Shown here piece by piece: positions 1-8,000 of a DNA stretch of 12,969 nt (within the stretch, counting starts at the first letter, position 1; each line of letters starts with the position of its first letter). Below the pieces are notes generated by a model. That model was not told the origin of the DNA. It saw nothing but the letters and a program-made list of their open reading frames with translations, and searched no databases. This DNA is from Woeseia sp. (GTDB taxonomy: Bacteria; Pseudomonadota; Gammaproteobacteria; Steroidobacterales; Woeseiaceae): contig JABIUH010000145.1 in the NCBI GenBank assembly GCA_018701055.1, positions 1-12,969 on the forward strand. The letters are read 5' to 3'. The translations under genes and the position numbers were made by a program.

Positions 1-395
1 CGCTATTGCCAGTATCCAGGGCATTATCACAAGAGACCGTGCAGGAAATTGGTGACCCAAAAAGTTGTGAGTATTGGCGTTACTGCGCGCTCGGCGGCAC
101 TCTTTGTACCTGCTGTGGCGGCACTATTACATCTTGTCCTCCCGGTGCCGAGCCATCGCCGATCACCTGGGTTGGCACGTGTCGAAACCCTGTCGACCAG
201 CGGGACTACCTAATTTCATACAATGATTGCTGCGGCAAATCCATATGCCAGCGCTGTAGCTGCCACAACACGGAACGTGATCGTCCGGTGTATTACCCGT
301 CGAACGCCGGCAACATTCTTTGGTGCTTCGGAACCTCAGAACGGACTTACCATTGCACTGTCGCCGTCGTCTTGAGCGAACAAAACGGCGGCTGA
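1..395 (+). CDS. aauA: TTQ amine dehydrogenase small (light) subunit, aromatic amine dehydrogenase-like, 5'-truncated
   Basis: Catalytic small subunit of a periplasmic quinoprotein amine dehydrogenase, which oxidises primary amines to aldehyde plus ammonia. The frame is open to the left edge, so the leader and true start are missing; the first complete codon is at 3. Numbering residues from codon 6, the two tryptophans that would cross-link into tryptophan tryptophylquinone are W55 (codon 168, ITWVGTC) and W106 (codon 321, ILWCFG). Their 51-residue spacing equals Trp57-Trp108 of Paracoccus methylamine dehydrogenase. The catalytic-base Asp is D74 (codon 225, YNDCCG). Fourteen cysteines fit the disulfide-rich fold. 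The PSPI-W-GTC and DYLISY-DCCGK segments resemble, from memory, Alcaligenes aromatic amine dehydrogenase more than MauA. A second Asp conserved in characterised enzymes (Asp32 in MauA) appears to be Gly (codon 93). The stop overlaps the next start (TGATG). The family is near certain; the substrate is inferred, and mauA is the alternative name. Confidence 0.92.
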   Translation, partial: LLPVSRALSQETVQEIGDPKSCEYWRYCALGGTLCTCCGGTITSCPPGAEPSPITWVGTCRNPVDQRDYLISYNDCCGKSICQRCSCHNTERDRPVYYPSNAGNILWCFGTSERTYHCTVAVVLSEQNGG

Positions 396-781
396 TGAAA
401 ACGCGAATTCTGTGGCTGCTGCTGCTCGTGCCAGCAGCGGCCTACAGCGACCCAAAAACAGATTATCTCCTGTACTGTCGCGGCTGCCATCTGGCCGACG
501 GCTCCGGCGTTCCGCCGGAAGTCCCATCTCTAATCAATGAGATTGGTGAGTTGCTCACGTTACCTGGTGGACGTGAATATATCGTCCGCGTACCTGGCGT
601 GGCGCAGACCGACATGAATGATGCACAGCTGGCAGCCGTCTTAAACTGGGTTGTAACAGAATTTAATTCCCAAACTACGCCTACGAATTTCGCGCCTTAT
701 ACCGCTGAATTCATCACCCGCGTGCGGGGCAATGTGCTCATCAATCCTTTAAAGCATCGCGCCGCACTTGTCTCCCAATAG
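395..781 (+). CDS. small periplasmic monohaem cytochrome c
   Basis: A 128-residue class-I-like c-type cytochrome. I chose the ATG at 395 because it overlaps the amine dehydrogenase stop by one base and begins a standard signal peptide (MKTRILWLLLLVPAAAYS, cleavage near residue 18). Longer in-frame starts would put a charged stretch ahead of it. The single haem site is C28-R-G-C31-H32. M74, in the segment QTDMNDAQL, is the likely sixth ligand and is followed by a helix ending in LNWV, as in small cytochromes c. The gene coupling suggests that it accepts electrons from the quinoprotein and passes them to the respiratory chain, or helps make its cofactor. From memory, the Alcaligenes faecalis aau cluster also carries extra genes after aauA, including a cytochrome; I could not check this. 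With one CXXCH it is not a dihaem MauG. About 35 residues follow the haem domain without a motif I recognise. Confidence 0.9.
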   Translation: MKTRILWLLLLVPAAAYSDPKTDYLLYCRGCHLADGSGVPPEVPSLINEIGELLTLPGGREYIVRVPGVAQTDMNDAQLAAVLNWVVTEFNSQTTPTNFAPYTAEFITRVRGNVLINPLKHRAALVSQ

Positions 782-820
782 GCAGTAGACGTCAAAAATC
801 GCGTGTGACTTTGTTGGGAG

Positions 821-2044
821 CTATTGCGTAAAAATGTCCAACGGGAGAATTGCCGTTACGCCAACGTTGGGTACGTCCACTAATTGCGCAATGCGCAAAT
901 CCACTGCAACACTGGCTATCATGTAGGCCTGCGTTCGATCGTAGCCGTACTCACTGACGATGTAATCGATCATTGCAACCAATGCGTTGGTCGCAGCCAA
1001 ACTCAAGTCCTTCGAAAGATTTGGTAAGTCCGCAATTTTGCTATTTGCCAAATAAGCGATATCGCGCGGGATCTCGCCTGGTGCTTTCAAGGGAATGCCA
1101 GTCGTCGCGTAAAAGTTTTTTGACGGAATCGCAAGCAAGGAAGCAGGTCCGGAAAAATGCGGACCCTGTTTCAATGATGGACCATCGCGAACGATCTGCG
1201 TGGTGACGGTAATTTCTGCATCCATTTCAATCGCGGTACCAGATACTTCGCCGTCCCCTTGTGCATAGTGAAAGTCGCCGATTGCCAGGCCGCAACCTTC
1301 AATATTGCACGGCAAATAGACCGTAACACCTTCACCCAAGTAGCGAATATCCATATTGCCGCCATGCTCCCGCGGCGGAATGGTACGGAGGCATTCCCCT
1401 GCCCGTGTTCCTTCTTTACCGCACAGCGACGATGGCTCCGCAAACTCAGTGTCAGGGGTAAAGACTGCGCCACCCGCATCGGCAAGCCGTTGTTCTCGGT
1501 CGAGGATAGCGGCCAGCTGATCAGCCGCTGGCATTGTTGCGATAACGCCAGGAAAACTACCATTCGGAATGCGGACCCCGGGAATTGCATCGCTTTCTGC
1601 GTACTCTTCGTTCAAGCGCCATAAGATAAAACGACTTTCACTGCCGACGGCATCGCCCGCAAACCCGAATTCAGATGCACTGGTCCACCCGACAGGTCCT
1701 GGTTTGATGTTCTCAATAGTAACGGCCAACACGTCACCCGGCGCTGCACCCTCGATGTAGACAGGACCTACCATGGGATGGACCACACCAAATCCGTCTC
1801 TAGGGCTGGATTCAGCAACCGAGTATTCATCGGGATCTAAATGCATATCCCCTGCATCGCGCCCTATCATTGTAATGCGCTCACCCGGCTTCGCGCGTGC
1901 GGCCATGGGTATCTCAGAATGAAATCGATTGATGCAGGCGGGATCCTCACTACAACGAGCACCCTCACCTCCAATGACAATATCAGCGTGGGCCGGCAAT
2001 GAAAGCAGCAAGAGTAATGGCCAAAATTTAAGGTAGGCGTTCAT
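821..2044 (-). CDS. exported acetamidase/formamidase family protein
   Basis: FmdA/AmdA-type amidohydrolase, 407 residues; relatives cleave formamide or acetamide to ammonia and the acid. The frame is open 22 codons further upstream, but ATG 2044 begins a clear signal peptide (MNAYLKFWPLLLLLSLPAHA, cleavage before D21) and has GAGG nine bases before it. Family marks are HGGNMDIRYL (residues 227-236), in which GGNMD is the hallmark, and GDFHYAQGDGEVSG (256-269). The mature protein has exactly six cysteines in three close pairs (31/37, 208/218, 246/251), consistent with disulfides in the periplasm. Classical formamidases are cytoplasmic, so the location is the odd point. It is convergent with the cytochrome and divergent from the peptidase. 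Substrate is unknown: the fold is also used on other small amides. Placing it beside an amine dehydrogenase suggests nitrogen scavenging, which is inference. Confidence 0.88.
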   Translation of the reverse strand: MNAYLKFWPLLLLLSLPAHADIVIGGEGARCSEDPACINRFHSEIPMAARAKPGERITMIGRDAGDMHLDPDEYSVAESSPRDGFGVVHPMVGPVYIEGAAPGDVLAVTIENIKPGPVGWTSASEFGFAGDAVGSESRFILWRLNEEYAESDAIPGVRIPNGSFPGVIATMPAADQLAAILDREQRLADAGGAVFTPDTEFAEPSSLCGKEGTRAGECLRTIPPREHGGNMDIRYLGEGVTVYLPCNIEGCGLAIGDFHYAQGDGEVSGTAIEMDAEITVTTQIVRDGPSLKQGPHFSGPASLLAIPSKNFYATTGIPLKAPGEIPRDIAYLANSKIADLPNLSKDLSLAATNALVAMIDYIVSEYGYDRTQAYMIASVAVDLRIAQLVDVPNVGVTAILPLDIFTQ

Positions 2045-2147
2045 AGGGCACGTCCTCGATTCGAATTCGATTGATGTTCTCTGTTCCCTATATTTTAGTA
2101 TGATTCGCACGCTTACCTGTCACTAATTGCGCCAAACCCGAGAACGT
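2045..2147. promoter_or_regulatory. divergent intergenic region between formamidase and M20 peptidase genes
   Basis: These 103 bases must hold the promoters of two divergent genes. On the plus strand TATGAT (2099-2104) is a good -10 candidate about 45 bases before the peptidase start, but no convincing -35 lies at the usual distance; TTGATG at 2071-2076 is 22 bases away. A perfect 10-bp palindrome TCGAATTCGA lies at 2061-2070, in the probable formamidase leader; it also forms a short ATTCGA tandem. I see no firm minus-strand promoter. The assignments are tentative. Confidence 0.3.
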
Positions 2148-3557
2148 ATGAACAAGCAACAGACCGAATCATTTGTTTACAAGATGTGGGAAGACTCCAT
2201 CATTCCGGAGTTGTGCGACTACATCAAAATTCCCAATAAATCGCCAATGTTTGACCCCGATTGGGAGCAGCACGGCCATATGGACGATGCCGTCGAGCAA
2301 TTGGAAACCTGGTGTAAGACGCAGCCCGTCCAAGGAATGACGACAGACGTCATTCGACTGCCGGGGAGAACACCGATTTTATTCCTCGACATTCCTGGAG
2401 ATTCAGACGATGTCGTGTTGCTCTACGGTCACTACGACAAGCAACCCGAATTTAGCGGCTGGGAAGAGGATCTTGACCCGTGGACTCCGGTTATTCGCGA
2501 CGGCAAGTTGTATGGTCGTGGTGGCGCCGATGATGGCTATGCGGTATTTGGTTCACTTACGGCAATCCGCGCACTTCAGGAACAGGGAATCCCGCATGCG
2601 CGTTGTGTAGTTTTGATTGAAGGCTGCGAAGAATCCGGAAGCTTCGACCTACCCTACTACATCGACCATTTAGGCGATCGCCTCGGTACTCCGAGTCTGG
2701 TGGTGTGTCTGGATGCAGAATGCGGCAACTACGAACAGCTTTGGTGCACGACATCACTGCGCGGCAATCTGACCGGCACCTTACGGGTAGACGTTTTGAC
2801 CGAGGGGGTTCACTCGGGTTCCGCGGGCGGCATCGTACCGTCATGTTTTCGCATATTGCGCCAACTACTGGGTCGTATCGAAGACGATGCCGACGGAAAA
2901 CTTCTCGTTGACGAATTATTCGTCGAAATACCGGAACAAAGATTTTCGCAGGCAGAGCTCGCCGCAGAAATATTGGGTGATTCGGTTTATATGAAATTCC
3001 CATGGGCGAATACTGCGGCCGTGAACAGTACAGGCTCCGTATACGAGCAACTGTTGAACAACAACTGGCGTCCAGCACTGACCGTTACCGGATCCGACGG
3101 TATGCCCGCGTTGGGCAATGCAGGTAATACAATGCTGCCGACGACGTCATTGAAACTTTCGTTTCGGCTGCCACCGACCGCTGACGCGAATGAAGCCGCG
3201 TCAGCGGTCAAAAGAATCCTCGAAGAAGATCCTCCTGCCTTTTCTGAGGTTTCCTTCGAGGTCGCATCGACGATGGCAGGCTGGAATGCACCCCCCATCG
3301 CCGATTGGTTGGAGCAATCGATGCACAAGGCGTCGGAACTATTCTTCAGCAAACCATCGGTATACATGGGTACCGGGGGAACAATTCCGTTCATGGGAAT
3401 GTTGGGTGAGAAATTTCCGGAAGCACAATTTCTGGTGACGGGACTGCTTGGCCCGAACTCCAATGCGCACGGACCAAACGAGTTTCTGCATATTGAGAAG
3501 GGCAAAAAATTGACCTGTTGCGTCGCGCAGGTTCTTGAGGATCATCATTTACGCTGA
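2148..3557 (+). CDS. M20 family metallopeptidase (dipeptidase/carnosinase-like)
   Basis: A 469-residue cytoplasmic zinc dipeptidase-type enzyme without a signal peptide. The start is ATG 2148 (MNKQQTESF), preceded by a weak GAGAA; an in-frame TTG at 2127 is less likely. All family metal and catalytic positions are visible: H95 and D97 in GHYDKQP, D128 in GRGGADDGY, the E161-E162 pair in CEESGS, D189 in CLDAE, H222 in VHSGSAGG (lid-domain His that reaches the partner subunit's active site) and H441 in NAHGPNEF. The length matches the CNDP/M20 dipeptidase group. The inserted dimerisation domain runs roughly from residue 200 to 320. It should release amino acids from short peptides, but the substrate cannot be read from sequence. 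Its stop lies one base before the ApbE start, so the two are probably cotranscribed. Confidence 0.92.
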   Translation: MNKQQTESFVYKMWEDSIIPELCDYIKIPNKSPMFDPDWEQHGHMDDAVEQLETWCKTQPVQGMTTDVIRLPGRTPILFLDIPGDSDDVVLLYGHYDKQPEFSGWEEDLDPWTPVIRDGKLYGRGGADDGYAVFGSLTAIRALQEQGIPHARCVVLIEGCEESGSFDLPYYIDHLGDRLGTPSLVVCLDAECGNYEQLWCTTSLRGNLTGTLRVDVLTEGVHSGSAGGIVPSCFRILRQLLGRIEDDADGKLLVDELFVEIPEQRFSQAELAAEILGDSVYMKFPWANTAAVNSTGSVYEQLLNNNWRPALTVTGSDGMPALGNAGNTMLPTTSLKLSFRLPPTADANEAASAVKRILEEDPPAFSEVSFEVASTMAGWNAPPIADWLEQSMHKASELFFSKPSVYMGTGGTIPFMGMLGEKFPEAQFLVTGLLGPNSNAHGPNEFLHIEKGKKLTCCVAQVLEDHHLR

Positions 3558-3558
3558 G

Positions 3559-4587
3559 GTGGCCCCCATCGAACGGCACAACGTAAGGGCAGTAAGTCTG
3601 ATAGTCGCAGGGTTAGCGCTGTTGCTTTCTGCCTGCGGCCCCACAAAACATCCAGAGCTTGCGTTGCGCGGCACAGCGATGGGAACGACATACAACGTCA
3701 CAATTGTCGACGCACAAACTATTGCAGCTGATCCGCCTGATGTTGCCGCTCTGCTCGAAAATCTCAATCGACACTTTTCAACCTATGCAGCGGATTCCGC
3801 GCTTTCGAATTTCAATCGACACCAATCCACCGAGTGGTTCACGACCTCTAGCGAATTGTGCAACGTACTCGCTGATGCCCAATTCGTCAGCGAACAGACT
3901 CTTGGCTCCTTTGACGTAACAATCGGTAGCTTGGTAAATCTGTGGGGATTTGGCCCTGGCGAGATCAAACTCGAACCGCCGACCGACAGCAGCATTCTCG
4001 CCGCACGTGAAAACACTGGTTATGCAAAGCTTCACACACGCTGCGATGAAAAAATGATACGAAAAGATCACGAAAATCTTTACGTCGATCTTTCCGGATA
4101 CGCCAAAGGGATCGCAGTCGATGCGGTTGCCTCACAACTCGCCGAACACGGTTACGCCAATTTTCTGGTCGAACTCGGTGGCGAAATTAGCGTACGCGGA
4201 CTCAATGCTCGCGGAAAAGCCTGGAGAATTGCGATCGAAAGACCCGACGGCGAAGAACGTCTACTCGAAGCCACAATTAGCATCTCGGATTCGTCACTCG
4301 CCACATCGGGCGATTATCGGAACTTTTTCGAATTCGCCGGCCATCGATACTCTCATACGATCGATCCGCGAACCGCTCGCCCGATCATTCACAATACGGC
4401 ATCCGTCACAGTCATTACGAACTCTGCCGCAAAGGCGGACGCTTTAGCTACCGCATTGTTGGTGATGGGTCACGAAGATGGGTTTCGATTCGCTGCTGAA
4501 AATTCGATAGCGGCGTACTTTCTCGTACGCGGTGAAAATGGGTTTGACGGAATCGCTACGCCGAAATTTGAACCTTATTTCGAATAA
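3559..4587 (+). CDS. apbE: FAD:protein FMN transferase (ApbE), lipoprotein
   Basis: ApbE attaches FMN covalently to Thr or Ser of extracytoplasmic redox proteins such as Nqr or Rnf subunits. The 342-residue product starts best at GTG 3559, giving a short N-terminus and a lipoprotein signal ending in LLSAC with lipidated C26 followed by Gly. TTG 3535, overlapping the peptidase, is the alternative. Family motifs in order are RGTAMGTTY (37-45), a STY...SALSNFN segment, DVTIGSLVNLWGFGPG (119-134), VDLSGYAKG (176-184), LATSGDYRN (247-255), HTIDP (266-270) and D294-ALA-T298 in KADALATALL, the likely magnesium site. The Gly usual after IDPRT is Ala here. The start is one base after the upstream stop and no good Shine-Dalgarno lies at normal distance, which suggests translational coupling. 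No flavoprotein target is encoded in the window. Confidence 0.93.
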   Translation: MAPIERHNVRAVSLIVAGLALLLSACGPTKHPELALRGTAMGTTYNVTIVDAQTIAADPPDVAALLENLNRHFSTYAADSALSNFNRHQSTEWFTTSSELCNVLADAQFVSEQTLGSFDVTIGSLVNLWGFGPGEIKLEPPTDSSILAARENTGYAKLHTRCDEKMIRKDHENLYVDLSGYAKGIAVDAVASQLAEHGYANFLVELGGEISVRGLNARGKAWRIAIERPDGEERLLEATISISDSSLATSGDYRNFFEFAGHRYSHTIDPRTARPIIHNTASVTVITNSAAKADALATALLVMGHEDGFRFAAENSIAAYFLVRGENGFDGIATPKFEPYFE

Positions 4588-4627
4588 ACCGTTTTAGGGG
4601 ATTCTCCGGCACCGCTGCCAGTAACGC

Positions 4628-4813
4628 TTACTCTGACTGACCTTTTACACTATGACCGACAAAGGCGATGACCGGTCCAAAGATCAAACCGATGATTTGA
4701 CCGGGACCGAAATCCGAACTACCACCAAAGCCAAGGCCACCTGCCACTGCCACGCCCAGAAAGATCAGCGCGCCGAGCAAAATCAGGATGTTTCCGACAG
4801 TATTTATATGCAT
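4628..4813 (-). CDS. small two-helix membrane protein, unknown function
   Basis: A 61-residue hydrophobic protein that I do not recognise. Helix one spans about residues 6-26 (VGNILILLGALIFLGVAVAG) and helix two about 39-54 (QIIGLIFGPVIAFVGH). A glycine-rich loop (GGLGFGGSSDFGPG) joins them, and the C-terminus is polar (KGQSE). ATG 4813 has AGG eight bases upstream. The clean membrane-protein composition makes this strand the real one; the plus-strand frame across the same bases (4652-5011) gives a low-complexity, charge-rich product. It is convergent with apbE, 40 bases away, and divergent from the amidohydrolase gene. A hairpin lies in its likely leader (4850-4870). Confidence 0.72.
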   Translation of the reverse strand: MHINTVGNILILLGALIFLGVAVAGGLGFGGSSDFGPGQIIGLIFGPVIAFVGHSVKGQSE

Positions 4814-4849
4814 TTTTATGACCTATCAGAAGGCGGCTTAGTTCGGTGT

Positions 4850-4870
4850 CGCATCGCCTCAGGCGACGCG
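4850..4870. repeat. 9-bp-stem inverted repeat upstream of the small membrane protein
   Basis: The arms CGCATCGCC (4850-4858) and GGCGACGCG (4862-4870) surround a 3-base loop. On the plus strand there is one A/C mismatch. In minus-strand RNA that position is a G-U pair, so the transcript toward the small membrane gene could form a full nine-pair stem 37 bases before its start codon. No T-run follows on either strand, so a leader hairpin or operator is likelier than an intrinsic terminator. Confidence 0.45.
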
Positions 4871-4892
4871 CATATTCTATGCACTTCCACAG

Positions 4893-4902
4893 CCAGCGCT
4901 GG
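4893..4902. repeat. perfect 10-bp palindrome CCAGCGCTGG
   Basis: This palindrome lies in the middle of the divergent region 4814-5019. TTCCA (4885-4889) and TGGAA (4900-4904) also form a second, overlapping inverted pair. It could be an operator for either neighbour. A 10-bp palindrome can also arise by chance, so this rests only on its intergenic position. Confidence 0.25.
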
Positions 4903-5009
4903 AATAGGCCAGAAGGCTAGAGACAATCTACCTCTGACCCCAATCTTCTGGCGAATCAAAGCCTCACATTGCGGCATTTATCCATTAGAATCAGTCGTTC
5001 TAGTGACTT

Positions 5010-5013
5010 AGGA
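5010..5013 (+). promoter_or_regulatory. Shine-Dalgarno AGGA deciding the amidohydrolase start
   Basis: AGGA at 5010-5013 is six bases before ATG 5020 but directly abuts ATG 5014, so it supports 5020 over the two upstream in-frame starts (TTG 4969, ATG 5014). A possible -10 box TAGAAT lies at 4986-4991, without a clear -35. Confidence 0.5.
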
Positions 5014-5019
5014 ATGATC

Positions 5020-8000
5020 ATGAGCCTCTCAAATTGCTTTTCCTCGACGAACGCATATGCCGCATGTATCGCGCTCACCCTCACTTGCAGCGCCTACGCA
5101 GACGACGATAAAAAGAAGCCTGATCTTCCGCTCGAAGGAAAAACTGAAACATTGTCATTCACGACCGACCAGGGGTCGTGGTTGTCAATCGACGTAATGG
5201 CAGATGGCGAATCCATCGTATTTGACTTACTCGGCGATCTGTACACGCTACCGATGGTGGGTGGTGAAGCAATCCGCATTACTTCCGGGCTCGGCTTCGA
5301 TAGTCAGCCGACTGTTTCTCCGGATGGGCAATGGCTCGCTTTCATTAGTGATAGGAGCGGCGCCGACAATGTATGGATTAGCAAATCTGACGGCAGCGAA
5401 GCACGAAAATTATCCGACGAAAAACAGGTTGGACTTATTTCGCCGGCATGGACTGCAGACAGCCAATTCGTCGTCGTAACAAAGACCGCCGTCAAACCCG
5501 AAATGGCGATGTACCACCGTAACGGCGGTGCTGGCGTAAAACTCAGTGGAGCCAGCGAGGAAGACGATATATTCGGTGTTGGCGTGGTTGCGTCTCCAGA
5601 CGGACGTTACCTCTATTACGCTAAAGGCACCGACAGCAACGGGCCAGTGCGCAACTTTCCGGCAACCCAAATCATTCGCTATCAGCGCAGCACTGGTGTT
5701 ATCGACCAGTTGACGCGGGCTGAGGGTGGCGCAGTTCGGCCGGCGTTGTCCCCGGACGGCAACTTGTTGGTATACGGCACCCGTGAGAACAACGAAACAG
5801 GGCTTCGCTTACGCAACCTCACCACTGGTGCAGACCGATGGCTCACTTACCCAATTCAACGCGACTCGCAGGAAAACTATCGCCCGCCAAGTCGCGATCT
5901 ACTACCTGGTTATTCCTTCACGCCTGACGGGGCAGCAATTGTCTTAAACGCAGAGGGAAAAATTTGGCGTGTAGAAATCGATTCCGATTCAAAAACTGAA
6001 ATTCCATTTTCTGCAGAAGTTGACCTGGCTATTGGTCCGGATTTGACCGCTCCTTATCGCGTTCCTCAGGGCGACCTCACCGCAACCATTATTCACGACC
6101 CGGCTTTATCAGCAGATCAAAAGCGAATCGCTGCGTCGGTGCTTAGCAAAATATATGTAATGGAGAACGAGAGTGGTGCAACGCCGGAGCGACTAACCTC
6201 GGGCGACGCGTGGGAATTCAAACCAATCTGGTCACCCGACAATCGCTGGATCAGCTACGTCACCTGGTCGATGAACGACGGCGGGCACATCTGGCGTACG
6301 CGCTCCAATGGCAACGGCAGACCACAACAGCTCACTGACATCCCAGCGTTCTATACGGACATCACCTACGGCCCGGACGGTGATACGTTGTTCGCGATGC
6401 GCGGTAACGAGTACATGCGCCATCAAACGTTTAGTGAATTCACGGGTCTTGGAATTCCATTGGAATTAATATCACTGCCAGCATCCGGTGGGGAACAAAC
6501 AGTCATAAAACCGGCAGAAGGCGCACGTAGTCCACATTTTGGCCCCGATCCCGAACGCATTTATCTCTATGACGATAAGGGTCTGTTCTCAATTCAATTG
6601 GACGGTTCTGACCGCCAAGAGTCTCTGGTTGTCACCGGACCACGGGGTAACCGGCGCGGGGAGAAACCACCGCAAGCCGAAGCCGCTCGAATTAGTCCTG
6701 ACGGCAAACACGCGCTCGCCTGGGTGAACAAACAGATTTGGGCGATAGCGACAACAGAGATTGGTGGCAAGGCGCCAGCGGTCGATGTGCGCAAGCCCGC
6801 TTTACCCGTTGCCGCGCTGACCGATATTGGCGCAGATTTCTTTGGCTGGACGCGCGACGGTGAATCGGTCTGGTGGGCGATCGGCAATACGTTCTACTCA
6901 AGGCCCTTGGCCAGTCTGAAATTTCGGCAGGAAGACGACAAAAAAGATGAGAAAGCTGCCGCAGAAGAGACGGAAGAAGAAGAACCGTTCGTGCCAAAAG
7001 ATGAACACGAAACCGTTCAGGCCATAAATTTTGATGTCATTGTTGCTCGCGATACTCCATCGGGTTCATTGTTACTAACGGGTGCAAATGTCATTACGAT
7101 GTCCGGGTCATCGCTGCGCGATATGGAAAACGTACTCGAGAATCATGACGTCCTGATCACTGACAATCGAATTGCTGCATTGGGAAAAAGCGGAACGCTC
7201 GAAGTTCCAGACGATGCAACGGTAATCAATATTGACGGCAAATATGTCGTTCCCGGATTCATCGATACGCACGCCCATTGGGAGTTCCGGACACAAGATG
7301 TTTTGGAACCACAAAACTGGACGTTAATTGCGAACTTGGCATATGGCGTAACTGCGGGTCTCGACGTACAGACCACCTATAAAGACTATTTGACGTACCG
7401 CGATTTCGTTGAGACAGGTCAATCAATCGGTCAGCGAGCTTTTATGACGGCGCAAGGCATCTTTGGCAATAATGACTTCAAGTCTTATGACGCGACACTT
7501 TCCTATTTGCGGCGTTACAAAGAGCACTACCACACGAACAATATTAAGTCCTACGTGGTTGGCAATCGGCAGCAACGACAATGGGTGGTGTTAGCCAGCA
7601 AGGAACTGGGCTTGATGCCAACGACTGAAGGTGCCGGCGATCAGAAACTCGACATCACACATGCGATCGACGGCATGCATGGCAATGAACACACCATGCC
7701 GGATTCGCCAATATTCGACGACGTTGTGCAACTGTATGCGCGCACCAAGACCGCCTACACGCCAACCTTGGTCGTGCAATACAACGCGGAATCACTACGA
7801 GAATTTTTCTTTACTCAGTCTGAAATTCAAGATGACCCAAAGATGCAACGTTTTTACCCGCGCAACCGACTCAATGAACTAACCGAACGCCGTCCCAGCT
7901 GGCTCCGCGACGAAGCATTTCAATTCAAGCAAGCCGCCGCACAAGCTGCAAAAGTTCAGCGCGCTGGCGGCCTGGTCGGCGTTGGGGCGCACGGCGAATT

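Noticed and set aside
320..394. An N-terminally extended cytochrome starting at 320
   Set aside because: The extension overlaps the end of the TTQ subunit gene, is Arg-rich, and would bury the signal peptide that begins at 395.
395..781. The small cytochrome as MauG, the TTQ-forming dihaem enzyme
   Set aside because: It has a single CXXCH and 128 residues; MauG is much larger with two haem sites.
772..820. CTCCCAA (772-778) and TTGGGAG (814-820) as a bidirectional terminator between the convergent cytochrome and formamidase genes
   Set aside because: The stem is only 7 bp with a 35-base loop, both arms touch coding sequence, and there is no T-run.
2557..3505. Long minus-strand frames (173 and 172 codons) antisense to the M20 peptidase gene
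   Set aside because: They are antisense shadows: the plus strand encodes a complete peptidase with all metal-site residues in order, and the antisense products have no recognisable domains.
4588..4627. An intrinsic terminator between convergent apbE and the small membrane protein gene
   Set aside because: The only hairpin seen (GGCA-CCGC-TGCC) has a 4-bp stem and no T-run.
4652..5011. A 119-codon plus-strand reading frame across the small membrane protein and the divergent region
   Set aside because: Its product is compositionally odd and matches nothing, it would cover the intergenic dyads, and the minus-strand frame over the same bases gives a coherent membrane protein.
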